Positions 14,936-23,458 of a stretch of DNA of 40,532 nt are shown piece after piece; positions within the stretch are counted from its first letter, which is position 1; each line of letters opens with the position of its first letter. Source of the stretch: Haloferax larsenii JCM 13917 (GTDB lineage: Archaea; Halobacteriota; Halobacteria; Halobacteriales; Haloferacaceae); contig NZ_AOLI01000004.1 of NCBI RefSeq assembly GCF_000336955.1, forward strand, positions 65,305-105,836. Direction: 5' to 3'. The notes beneath the pieces were generated by a model that was not told where the DNA came from, did not search any database, and was given only the letters and a program-made list of their open reading frames with translations. Both the position numbers and the translations under genes were made by a program.

Positions 14936-16807
14936 ATGAATAGTAGCAACACTGAGAATAAGAACCTATCGGCGACGATAGCGGCGACGAAGCAGACGAA
15001 CGAACGACATGGGACCGCAACGACGCGGACTGAAGACGGTCGCTCTCCCTACTTCCGGACCTACCGGGAGGACCAGGAGCAGCGCCGCTCCGGCACTGAC
15101 CCCACGACGAGAACTCGCCTGGTCGCAAGACTGGCAGGACTCCTCTGGGCGCTCATGGACGCCCCATCCGACGCTGACTCCCGAATCGACCCCGAGGTCG
15201 CGACGGAACAGCGAGAAGACGGTGACGTCTACACGGAGCGGACCGCAGCGAAGACTGACTTCGGGACGCGTGCAGAACCCGTCGATGGACTGTACGGGTA
15301 CACGTCTGATGGCTACCCCATCGTCCCAGAACGAGGACAGCTCATGAGAGCCCGAACGAACGCGAACGGCCAGCCCGCTGACGCGCTTATCGAGCCCGAT
15401 TCAGCAGGCGATCTCGCATCGTGGCACCCTGGTAACGCCAGCTCAAAATTCGTCGATCCGACCGGCGAACAAGTCGTTGGTGTCGCCAGTGGCCTCGACG
15501 AATCCGCCGGCCGCACGACTGCACACACGTCGTCGACACCCACTTCGAAGGCTGTCGACCGCCGGATGCAAGCGTACGACCGCCCGGACGACGCAGAGAC
15601 CCACGACCACGCTGAGCGGACGGAGACAACCACGGGACTCGAGACCGCCGATCTGGAGGTCTTGCTCCCCGATGGCGAATACGTCCGTCTCGGTGACCTG
15701 GTCACGGAGCCCGAGCAGTTCGCAGGCAGCTCTCTGGAGGCTATCGAGCGATCACTCGCATTGGAGGCCGAGAAACGGAAAGTCACGGATGGCATCTGCC
15801 ACCCTGGCGAGCTGAGCGACGACGTCGAGCTAGTCGGTCACGCGAAGTGGCTGAACAACCGCTTCGACGAACTCGCTGCGACCCGGCCCACTGCGGCTGA
15901 ACTCGCTGAGGCCCGAGAGAAACGAGCGAAGCAGGCCCACAAGGACCGCCTTCGCCCGTTGCTTGAGCTGGACCCCGACGAACACGAGGAGGTCTGTGCG
16001 ATGGCGCACCGACTCCTGAGTGACGACTTCGAGAAGGTCTACGAGGTGCGCAAGAGTCCGCTGACGCTCGCACTCGCGCTCGCGAAGCGTGTCAACCGCG
16101 GCGTCGAGCCGACGAATGCACTGCTCAGACAGGCCGAAGACGAAGCGAACGATCCCCAGAACGTCCAGAAGATCGGCAACGTCCGATATATGTCGACTGC
16201 TCAGACGAAGGGACGGTTCTCCACGCAGGGTCGTGTTTCGATCCTCTTCGAGAACACTCACCCCGGAATCAAGCAGGCCGGCGTGCTTCAGGACGAGACC
16301 GGGACGATTCGTTTCGCTATCTGGAAGAAGTCTGAATGGGACGAGACGCGCCCGACGCCAGACCCGACGGACTTCGGTGGCCGCACGCTCATCCGATCAC
16401 ACCGGTTCCCCGAACTGGCGGTCGGTGACCTCGTGCGTGTCGAGAACGTCCACAAGGGCTGGTACGGGAACGAAGCAACGTTCGAGACTCGACGCGATAG
16501 CGAAATCACGATTCTCGAACAGGCGCCTGACGATTCGGACGACGAATCAGCGTCGACGCCACAACAGACTCCATCTGTAGAGTCACGACGAACGAGACCA
16601 CACCGGAAATCGAAGCCCTCGATCAGCGGAACAGCCGTGCCGAGGAATCCAATCGCGTACTGGCGAGGATCCGAAAGCTGGGTGTTCCCGATCGCGGACT
16701 GGATGCCCGACTGGTGGCTCGCGCAGGATGATGTCGAAGTAGTTGCGCAGAATCGTTCGACTGCGTCGGAGACAGCGACGAAACAGCAGGTGACGAGAAC
16801 GACGTAG
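14936..16807 (+). CDS. OB-fold DNA-binding protein (RPA-like)
   Basis: A 623-residue acidic protein. Residues 1-230 look disordered, rich in Thr, Arg, Asp and Glu. A short domain around DLEVLLPDGEYVRLGDLV and a charged helical region (about 300-395) follow. An OB-fold-like domain spans about 405-530: RYMSTAQTKGRFSTQGRVSILFE, then AGVLQDETGTIRFAIWKKSEW, then LAVGDLVRVENVHKGWYGNEATFE, which parallels the strands of RPA/SSB domains. The tail is Trp-rich (WVFPIADWMPDWW). It probably binds single-stranded DNA or coats element DNA. It is one of few plus-strand genes here, transcribed divergently from the TumE module. A GGAG precedes the ATG by 7 bp. Confidence 0.8.
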   Translation: MNSSNTENKNLSATIAATKQTNERHGTATTRTEDGRSPYFRTYREDQEQRRSGTDPTTRTRLVARLAGLLWALMDAPSDADSRIDPEVATEQREDGDVYTERTAAKTDFGTRAEPVDGLYGYTSDGYPIVPERGQLMRARTNANGQPADALIEPDSAGDLASWHPGNASSKFVDPTGEQVVGVASGLDESAGRTTAHTSSTPTSKAVDRRMQAYDRPDDAETHDHAERTETTTGLETADLEVLLPDGEYVRLGDLVTEPEQFAGSSLEAIERSLALEAEKRKVTDGICHPGELSDDVELVGHAKWLNNRFDELAATRPTAAELAEAREKRAKQAHKDRLRPLLELDPDEHEEVCAMAHRLLSDDFEKVYEVRKSPLTLALALAKRVNRGVEPTNALLRQAEDEANDPQNVQKIGNVRYMSTAQTKGRFSTQGRVSILFENTHPGIKQAGVLQDETGTIRFAIWKKSEWDETRPTPDPTDFGGRTLIRSHRFPELAVGDLVRVENVHKGWYGNEATFETRRDSEITILEQAPDDSDDESASTPQQTPSVESRRTRPHRKSKPSISGTAVPRNPIAYWRGSESWVFPIADWMPDWWLAQDDVEVVAQNRSTASETATKQQVTRTT

Positions 16808-16823
16808 AACCAAGTAGCACAAA

Positions 16824-16840
16824 AAGTCTCTCTGAGACTT
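16824..16840. terminator. Hairpin between convergent genes
   Basis: A perfect 7-bp stem AAGTCTC-TCT-GAGACTT, 17 bp after the OB-fold gene stop. On the minus strand it is followed by a run of five T, so it could end transcripts arriving from the right; on the plus strand no T-run follows. Confidence 0.4.
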
Positions 16841-16895
16841 AGAATCCTAACCCCTCTTTCCGAACACCTGAACCGGAGCAATTGAAGACAGAGAG

Positions 16896-16938
16896 GTTAC
16901 CCCACAAAAACGTAGGCTATTCGATTCCGTGGGGTAAC
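16896..16938. repeat. 10-bp inverted repeat GTTACCCCAC / GTGGGGTAAC
   Basis: A perfect 10-bp inverted repeat with a 23-bp spacer in the gap between two convergent genes (arms 16896-16905 and 16929-16938). It has no promoter neighbour. It could be a protein-binding or replication-related site; function unknown. Confidence 0.5.
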
Positions 16939-17000
16939 GATGGATTGGTAGTTCGTTTTCCTGCCTCATCTAGCGGCTCAGTGACTTCGGTTGGTCAATG

Positions 17001-17459
17001 CTATTCCCAGCAATCACGACAGAAGACAGTCCCATCCATGCCCACCGGCGGCTGCCGTGGAGTGACGACCTCTCGCACCGAAACGGTCTCCTCACAGTGT
17101 TCACAAGCAACGGTGGGATCGATAGCGGTGTCATCGGGCAACCACCATGGTGGGTCGTTAGCATCGACGGTCTCGGGGTCGAGTGTCCACGAAGGGATCT
17201 CGTCTTCCTCGTAGTCGAGTCGCTGACCGAGTTCTTGGACACCCTCTGAGGTGATATACATCCGGCCGAAGGCGTACCCCCAGTAGTCGATACGGTACTC
17301 GTCGTCACCCTGATCGATGACGGCGATAAAGTCGACGCCATCGCTGATGACGGACGGCTCCGTATGATTATATCGTAGGTGAACCCCAGAAGGGTCCCGC
17401 TCTAACTCTCGCTCGTCGATCTCGATCTCCTCAACGATGTACTCCTCAGGGACGAGCAT
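17001..17459 (-). CDS. Hypothetical protein with C-terminal zinc finger
   Basis: A 152-residue acidic protein. The C-terminus carries two cysteine pairs, CEHC and CRDC (the last residues), forming a probable zinc ribbon. The N-terminal part includes VISDGVDFIAVIDQGDDEY and a helical segment ITSEGVQELGQRLDYEEDEI that could be a small winged helix. A TATA box (coding CTATATGG, 17482-17489) is centred 26-27 bp before the ATG, indicating a leaderless transcript separate from the RPA gene upstream. The family is not recognised; a DNA- or protein-binding role is plausible. Confidence 0.75.
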   Translation of the reverse strand: MLVPEEYIVEEIEIDERELERDPSGVHLRYNHTEPSVISDGVDFIAVIDQGDDEYRIDYWGYAFGRMYITSEGVQELGQRLDYEEDEIPSWTLDPETVDANDPPWWLPDDTAIDPTVACEHCEETVSVREVVTPRQPPVGMDGTVFCRDCWE

Positions 17460-17529
17460 AGATGGAGTTCACACAGAGATTCCATATAGCTGAGGGGGAG
17501 AAGAAGTAACAGATTCTGAACGACTGCGA

Positions 17530-19104
17530 CTATTCTTCACTGTCGTCAGAGTTGCCATCCTCGATGGCGACGACGGCCTCTCGAAGCTCACTGAGGCTCT
17601 CACCGTACTCGTCCTGTGCTTGCGCACCGAAGGAGGCCTCGCCAACCTCGAATGCCTCGATTCGGTCACTGGTCTGAGCTGCCGCTTCAGCTACCCAGGC
17701 TTCCCGAGTCGGCTCATCAACCTCGGTGATTGACTCAGGCTCGATGGCGACGTTGACCCGGTCTCCCGATTCGTAGGTTCGAATCTTGCCGACGATCGCG
17801 ACGTAGGTGGGAGTCTCCGCTGCTCGGAGCGCCGCCATCGCTTCGGGCTGGTACTGGCCGGCGTAGACGTAGACAGGGGAGCTAGCTGCGAACACCTTTC
17901 CCTGCCAGTACTCCGAATCGTTTCCGACGTCAGCCGTCTCGGTGAGCGTTCCGACAACGAACACCCGGTTGATGCCGATCCCAGTTGGCGTCAGGCCGTA
18001 CACAGGAGCGCGCTCTTCGTCGGATTCTTGGAACGTGTGCGTAGTCGCGTTGAGCTCCTCAGCGAACAGCCGCGTCGCTGGCTGGCGCTGGGTGAGCGCG
18101 GGTGCGACTGCATCTGAATCCAGCCCAGCCGACACAGCGTCGGTCTCTTCAGCCTCGTCGACGAGGAAGTACGTCCCGAAAACGCTGCCGGCGAGCCGGA
18201 ACCGGCGACCCAGGAGCTGCTCGCTGATCTCGTCGGCGACGACATCGGTCGAGAGTGCGTCCATCGCCATCGTCGTCGCATCGTCCAACGAGATGCCGGT
18301 GACTGCTTCCGTCGCTTCCTCGTTGAACAGCACGCTGACCGACCGCTCACCGTCGTCGAGGATCGCCTTGATTCGGAGGTCGAAGTCGCCGTCACGCTGG
18401 CCGTGTTCGGCACACCGGCCGTTCCGGAGAACGCGAGTGCAGTCATCCTGTCCACAGCGCTTGATGAGGCCCGAACCTTCCTGGACATCGACGATGCTTC
18501 CGACGACTTCGGTCGTGCCGTCGCTGACCTCGACGGACTGGTCTGTCTCGCTGATCGAGGTGGCGGAGTTGCAGCTCACCGAGAACCGGCCCTGGTACTC
18601 GTCGGTGACGACGCTCTCGAATTTGTAGGTGCTACCCTCCTCGAGTTCGGGCAGGTCGGCGCTGGCCCATACGACGAACTTGAGTCGGCCGGACTCGTCG
18701 CCTAGCAGTCCGACCTGGGCTATCTTCTCGCTCCGGGGCTCCCACAGTTCGACGACTTCGGCGACGACGTCGACCCACTTGTCGGCCTCATCGATGCTGT
18801 TGAGCATCGTCCGAGCAGCCTTCTGGGGACGTCCGCCGTAGCCAGCCAGTTTGGCGAGGTCGTCGGTGAGGTCGTCCCGGTCGAGGTCGGCATCGGTGCA
18901 GGCCTTCCGAACGATGGTTCGAACAGCCTCGTCCATCGGAACTCGGTAGGCGCACATCCGCTCCAGTTGGTCCTCTATATCGCGCTGGTCGAGGGCGAAC
19001 GTCGGGTCGTTTCCGCCGGCAACTCGGGATTCGTCGAACGCCGCGAATGCGTCGCTGATGGTCTGGATACGATCCTGCAGGTCTGGGGCAACAGTGCTGG
19101 ACAT
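17530..19104 (-). CDS. RPA single-stranded DNA-binding protein fused to RPA-associated protein
   Basis: A 524-residue protein combining two proteins that are normally separate neighbours in haloarchaea. Residues about 1-340 are RPA: an N-terminal helical region, an OB-fold (about 115-190, VGLLGDESGRLKFVVWASA) and a second OB-fold region with a zinc finger (CGQDDC ... CAEH). Residues about 350-470 match the RPA-associated OB protein (COG3390), with its signature blocks TRLFAEELNATTHTFQESDE, GINRVFVVGTLTETADVG, YVYAGQYQPEA and YVAIVGKIRTYESGDRVNV. It should protect single-stranded DNA during replication and repair. The ATG at 19104 has GGAG 8 bp upstream; an in-frame ATG at 19146 lacks this. 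Confidence 0.93.
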   Translation of the reverse strand: MSSTVAPDLQDRIQTISDAFAAFDESRVAGGNDPTFALDQRDIEDQLERMCAYRVPMDEAVRTIVRKACTDADLDRDDLTDDLAKLAGYGGRPQKAARTMLNSIDEADKWVDVVAEVVELWEPRSEKIAQVGLLGDESGRLKFVVWASADLPELEEGSTYKFESVVTDEYQGRFSVSCNSATSISETDQSVEVSDGTTEVVGSIVDVQEGSGLIKRCGQDDCTRVLRNGRCAEHGQRDGDFDLRIKAILDDGERSVSVLFNEEATEAVTGISLDDATTMAMDALSTDVVADEISEQLLGRRFRLAGSVFGTYFLVDEAEETDAVSAGLDSDAVAPALTQRQPATRLFAEELNATTHTFQESDEERAPVYGLTPTGIGINRVFVVGTLTETADVGNDSEYWQGKVFAASSPVYVYAGQYQPEAMAALRAAETPTYVAIVGKIRTYESGDRVNVAIEPESITEVDEPTREAWVAEAAAQTSDRIEAFEVGEASFGAQAQDEYGESLSELREAVVAIEDGNSDDSEE

Positions 19105-19198
19105 CGTTGTTCTCCGAGGAGGAACTGGAGGAAGCGTTCGAGACACACCGATTCGCTGTCAGGGTATCTTTTCGTCGCTCCCTCTCTGATTCTCCTCA

Positions 19199-19218
19199 TC
19201 CCCTTGGGAATGATAAAT
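19199..19218 (-). promoter_or_regulatory. TATA box plus inverted repeat before the RPA gene
   Basis: Coding strand ATTTATC (19212-19218), then the dyad TCCC-CTT-GGGA (19199-19209), nearly identical to the VWA promoter dyad TCCC-TTT-GGGA. The TATA box is also bracketed by TGGGA and TCCCA. The leader to the ATG at 19104 is about 80 bp. Confidence 0.6.
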
Positions 19219-19401
19219 CCCAGAATCAGTCGCCAGCAGGCCACGAAATCTGAGAGCAGTCCGAGAGAATCAGCCTTATGCTCCCCCAACAAATGATATA
19301 GCATTCCGGCTGTGCTACATGCCACACGCAAATCTGGTACATTGGATCTTGCTGTCCGGGGGAACCATTACCGCGTAGCGACTATTTTGTACGACTTACC
19401 T

Positions 19402-19848
19402 ATGGAGCGCGACCCACTGTTTCGTGAAGTACAAAGATTTCGTCAGCCGTGGGTCTGGGTACTTCTCGGGGGGATCACACTTCTGATGCTTGTGTTAGGG
19501 CCAATCGCGTGGGGAGGGCTCGCCATCGTCGTCGTGATCGCTGGACTAGTCTACAGTATTCGTCTCCAGACCGAAGTTAGAGTCGACGGTATCTATTTCA
19601 AAATGTGGCCGCTTCACCGTTCGTTCCGACAGATTTCGTGGTCGGAAATCGAGCGGTGCGAATCCAGACAGTACGGGCCACTTCGTGAATTCGGTGGCTG
19701 GGGGATTCGATGGGCACCTGGGAAAATCGCATACAACGTCAGGGGCAATCGGGGGGTCTGGATTGAACGGACCAATGGGCGCGCAGTTCTGATCGGATCA
19801 CAACACGCTGAGGAGTTTGTTAGGGCCATCGATGAAGCAGCCCGGTAG
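19402..19848 (+). CDS. DUF6141 family membrane protein
   Basis: A 148-residue protein started at the ATG at 19402; the 30 residues before it in the open frame are not halophilic in composition. Two transmembrane helices form a hairpin at about residues 16-50 (WVWVLLGGITLLMLVLGPIA and the following hydrophobic run). A soluble domain follows, with the DUF6141 blocks WSEIERCESRQYGP, GGWGIRWAPGKIAYNVRG and VLIGSQHAEEFVRAI, resembling bacterial PH-like membrane-associated domains. It is a chromosomal-type family with no assigned function, lying alone on the plus strand between convergent and divergent minus-strand genes. Confidence 0.85.
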   Translation: MERDPLFREVQRFRQPWVWVLLGGITLLMLVLGPIAWGGLAIVVVIAGLVYSIRLQTEVRVDGIYFKMWPLHRSFRQISWSEIERCESRQYGPLREFGGWGIRWAPGKIAYNVRGNRGVWIERTNGRAVLIGSQHAEEFVRAIDEAAR

Positions 19849-19984
19849 TTCCTCTGAAACTGTGTCTTGACCTCTACAGAATGTTGAAGGGGTGGAACGT
19901 TGTTCAAATCGAGTGTAGAATGTATTCTCTGAGCGACACACGCCAATTGGATCGACTAATGATGTAATCAGCCAAGTCAGAGAA

Positions 19985-22900
19985 TCAGGCCTCGCTCAAG
20001 CGTGAAAGCAGTTCGTCGGTCCTGTCTTTGGCCTCTTTTCGAGAGATACCCTTGTCGACGTAACGCTCGATGACGCGGGCACGCATCTGGCCATGATCCA
20101 GCGTCTTCCGGGATTCGATGTACCCGTTCTCTTCAAGATGCGTCTCCAGCTCGTTCGCCTTGCTGCTGTAGAACCCGCTTATTTCGTTGTGCAAGGCCTC
20201 AACGATCTGCCTGCCATCGCCATTGACTGACTCAGCAAGGTCACTAACCTCGTCGATGAAGTTGCTGCTCACGGCGCCAGAGGCTTCGAGAACCTCTCGA
20301 TCGACGGGTTCGCCACGACCGACCTTCCAGGCGTCGACGAACTCGCTCAGCGCCGCAGCATTCTCCTCTGCTATCTTTATCTGGTCGGAATCAACTGAGG
20401 AGAGGTCGCCGTTGCCCCACTGGAGCAGGTTGTTCAGCTGTCCCCAGTGCTCGATTCCAAGCTCCAAGAGTTGATGGAGAGTTTCGACATCATCGACCAC
20501 GTACCACAGGTGCGCTGTCCCAACGCCATGGTGCGGATTGAACAAGTCCACCGCGAGTTCGTCCCCATACGAGGCATGGTCGTGACTGTCGGGACTGGGT
20601 GCTTTCGGAGTGAACGATTCGACAGATTCCAGATCGGGAATGTGGACCGAATCGTCGACATCGCGAACCGTTGCAAGGTCGACAATCTCGTGGTCAACAC
20701 CGTTCGTGCTCTCCAGCGCAACAGTCCACTTCGCCACTTCGTCGCCCTGTGCGGTGAAATAGAAGACCTGCCGACCGTTCCGAGCCAGTTCAATCGTCGA
20801 CTCGATGATGGTCTTCGCCCTGCGGTCGTCCGTGTTGGCGAGTGTCTCGTCGAGGAGAAGTGGAATCCGAACGCCCTGTTCCTGCTGTTCGACGAAAGCA
20901 ATTCGGACGGCGAGCAAGACCTGGACCCGAGTACCGCTCGAAAGCTCGTCGAGCGCGAGTCCCTTCTGTTTGGATTCGTCGAACGCACGGAACTCGGCTT
21001 CATTCTCGTCGAAGTCCAACCGATACCGGCCACGAGTGATCGTCGCCAGGATTTCTCGAGCACGCTCGAAGACGTCAGGGCGGCTCGTCTCCATCGTCGC
21101 CTCCTGAACGTGATCCACCAGTACGTCGCCGACCATCGCAGCACAGTCGTCCTCGAGTTGGTCTTTCAGATTATCTAGCGCCCTATCGCGCTCCGCAAGC
21201 GCCGTTTCAACTTGATCGTCGGACTTCGCCTGCCTGATCTCCGCCTTGATATCGGCAATCCGTGACTGCAGGTCTTCGAAATCTTCGGCAGTTCGTTCCG
21301 CCTCACGGAGCCCTTCTCTGAGGTCAGCAATCTCTTGCTCCTTGAGATCTGGTTCAAAGCCCGGGTAGCTTTCGAGTTCTTCGGCCTCCGTACTTGCCCG
21401 GATGTCCGCCTCTCGTACGTCCTCCGCTGCCGACTCGTATGCTTCGACCTGGTCACAGAGTTCCTCCAACCGATCGTGGTCATCGGAGTCGAGATTCAGC
21501 TCCACAAAGATTTCGTTGCGTTCGGCTTCCAACGCATCTATTTTCTCGGTCGCTTCCTGAATCGTCTCGGTAGCTTGGTCGAGGTCCCTTTGTGCAGCTT
21601 CGCGTTGCTGTTCGCGGTTCTCGAGGTCCCGGATGGACTCGGTCGCCTCGCCGGAACTCTGGACGTCGTCGTAGCCATAGGGATCGAGTTTCGATTGGAG
21701 CTCTTCACGGGCGCTCTCGATCTGCTCGTCGACGATCTCGATGTTCTCTCGAATCCCTTCAACCTCGTCGTGGGCTTCCTGCCAGTCGAGCACTCGCTTG
21801 GAGATTACGGCGAGTTCGACATCGGACGCATCTGGCGCGGCGCCCAACTGGTCTTGGAGTTTGGCACGCGTTTCCTCCAGATTCTGCTCTTTCTGTTCGA
21901 GCGTGTCTGAGTCCGTCGCCAGGCTATCGCGCCATTCGGACCGTCGCTCGGCCAGTTTGTGCGCTGCGATTGCGTCGTACAGTCCGATCAGACGGGACCG
22001 GACCTCGTCTTCGGTCCACGCAGTCGGCAGGGTCAGACCGGTTTTCTCGAACGACTCGCGATGCGGTTCTCGTGAACCACCTCCGTCTTGGGACTGTGAG
22101 CGAGCGCGCAGCCCATACCAGAAGATACCAGCGGCGACGACCAGGATGGAGAACAACAGTGGATGTACCAGCAGACCGAGCGCGATTCCCGTTGAGGCGA
22201 GAGAGACAGCCGAGAACACAGCGATTCGGAATGCCTCTGAACCGTCGTTTGACTCCGTAGCAACGGACGCGGCCAGCCACTCCTCCAGCGACTGACTCGC
22301 ACGCTGGAGCGTGGGTAGATCGGGGTCAGGGTGCTCCCCGTCCTCCAGTAGTCGCTGGACGGCCTCCCGGGTTTCACGCTCGGACTGGAGTTCTTCGGCC
22401 TCTCGGGCAAACTTAGAGACAGTCTTCCACGTGACGGGCTCCAGGTCAACGAGGTCCTCGGTATCGACCTCCAGAGGAATGTCCTCTCGTGCAGTTTCTC
22501 GCTGCCGTTTGGCGTCAGCCAGGTCTCCCTGGAGATCACGTTTCCGGTCCTCCGCAGAATTGAGGTCATCGCGAAGTTCTTTCAGATGGTCGATACGGCC
22601 TGTCGGCAGGCCCTCTTCAGGAAGGTCGGCCTCATCGAGCCGTTCCTGAGCATCCGTTTTCGTTTCCTCGGCCCCGTCTTTTTTGTCGGTCCATTCGTCG
22701 ATGTCATCTTCGAGGGATCGAACACGCCCGATTTCGTCCCCGTCGATCAGGTCTACGATATCGGGGAACTCGTCGAGTCTCGATTCAGCCTGCTCCAGTT
22801 TGTTCCTCGCCTGTGCGTAGTCGATTGCCTGCTCGAGCAGTTCGGAGCGCTCCTGTGCTTGACGGGCTGCTTCCAGTTCACTACGTAAGCGGGAGAGTTC

Positions 22901-23458
22901 GTTCTGCTCTTGGCGCAGTTCGGATACGTCGTTCCGCGCCTCACGTAACTCCTGAATCGCTCCCTTGGCGTTCTGGACGACGTTCCTATTGGCCCGACTC
23001 GGGGAATCCGAATATCCGAGCTCGTCGTATGCTGCGGAGAGATCGTAGCCACCAGCCGATTCTCGCTCGATTATCTCGGCGAACGATTCATTGTTATTGT
23101 CCCGCTGGAGCAGGTCGTGGAGGGAGAGACGGTAGCGGTCGCGTTGATCGGCCGGCGGGAGGCTCGGACCGTTCGCCTCCTGGCCGTCACGCTGGTAGCT
23201 CGTGCGCCCATTGTCGACTTCGACTCGCCAGGCTTCACCATTCAGTGAGAGCTGCCCCACGAGGGACGCACGTTCGTCGGCGGTCTCGGGCCAGCAAAGC
23301 CATTCGAGCGACTCAGCGAGCGTCGTTTTTCCTGCCGCGTTCGGTCCATGAACGACATTGATTCCAGAGCACAGGTCGTCGACCGAGAAGCCACCGGTCT
23401 CGAATCCAGGAGCCTGGACGATCTGGATTTCCTCGAAGCAAATCGGGTCCCTGGTCAC
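19985..23458 (-). CDS. YhaN/Rad50-like SMC-type ATPase with membrane hairpin
   Basis: A 1157-residue ABC/SMC-like ATPase. The P-loop is GPNAAGKTT (38-46). Coiled coil runs about 165-400 and 500-790. The signature motif LSSG is at 839-842 and Walker B LLLDE at 867-871. A strongly hydrophobic stretch at about 411-450 can form a transmembrane hairpin in the middle of the coil, as in YhaN-type proteins, and there is no zinc-hook CxxC as in true Rad50. Residues about 910-1157 are an extra helical domain beyond the usual ATPase end. It overlaps the YhaO-like nuclease gene by 4 bp. The pair probably processes DNA ends at the membrane, possibly during transfer or against incoming DNA. Confidence 0.9.
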   Translation of the reverse strand: MTRDPICFEEIQIVQAPGFETGGFSVDDLCSGINVVHGPNAAGKTTLAESLEWLCWPETADERASLVGQLSLNGEAWRVEVDNGRTSYQRDGQEANGPSLPPADQRDRYRLSLHDLLQRDNNNESFAEIIERESAGGYDLSAAYDELGYSDSPSRANRNVVQNAKGAIQELREARNDVSELRQEQNELSRLRSELEAARQAQERSELLEQAIDYAQARNKLEQAESRLDEFPDIVDLIDGDEIGRVRSLEDDIDEWTDKKDGAEETKTDAQERLDEADLPEEGLPTGRIDHLKELRDDLNSAEDRKRDLQGDLADAKRQRETAREDIPLEVDTEDLVDLEPVTWKTVSKFAREAEELQSERETREAVQRLLEDGEHPDPDLPTLQRASQSLEEWLAASVATESNDGSEAFRIAVFSAVSLASTGIALGLLVHPLLFSILVVAAGIFWYGLRARSQSQDGGGSREPHRESFEKTGLTLPTAWTEDEVRSRLIGLYDAIAAHKLAERRSEWRDSLATDSDTLEQKEQNLEETRAKLQDQLGAAPDASDVELAVISKRVLDWQEAHDEVEGIRENIEIVDEQIESAREELQSKLDPYGYDDVQSSGEATESIRDLENREQQREAAQRDLDQATETIQEATEKIDALEAERNEIFVELNLDSDDHDRLEELCDQVEAYESAAEDVREADIRASTEAEELESYPGFEPDLKEQEIADLREGLREAERTAEDFEDLQSRIADIKAEIRQAKSDDQVETALAERDRALDNLKDQLEDDCAAMVGDVLVDHVQEATMETSRPDVFERAREILATITRGRYRLDFDENEAEFRAFDESKQKGLALDELSSGTRVQVLLAVRIAFVEQQEQGVRIPLLLDETLANTDDRRAKTIIESTIELARNGRQVFYFTAQGDEVAKWTVALESTNGVDHEIVDLATVRDVDDSVHIPDLESVESFTPKAPSPDSHDHASYGDELAVDLFNPHHGVGTAHLWYVVDDVETLHQLLELGIEHWGQLNNLLQWGNGDLSSVDSDQIKIAEENAAALSEFVDAWKVGRGEPVDREVLEASGAVSSNFIDEVSDLAESVNGDGRQIVEALHNEISGFYSSKANELETHLEENGYIESRKTLDHGQMRARVIERYVDKGISRKEAKDRTDELLSRLSEA

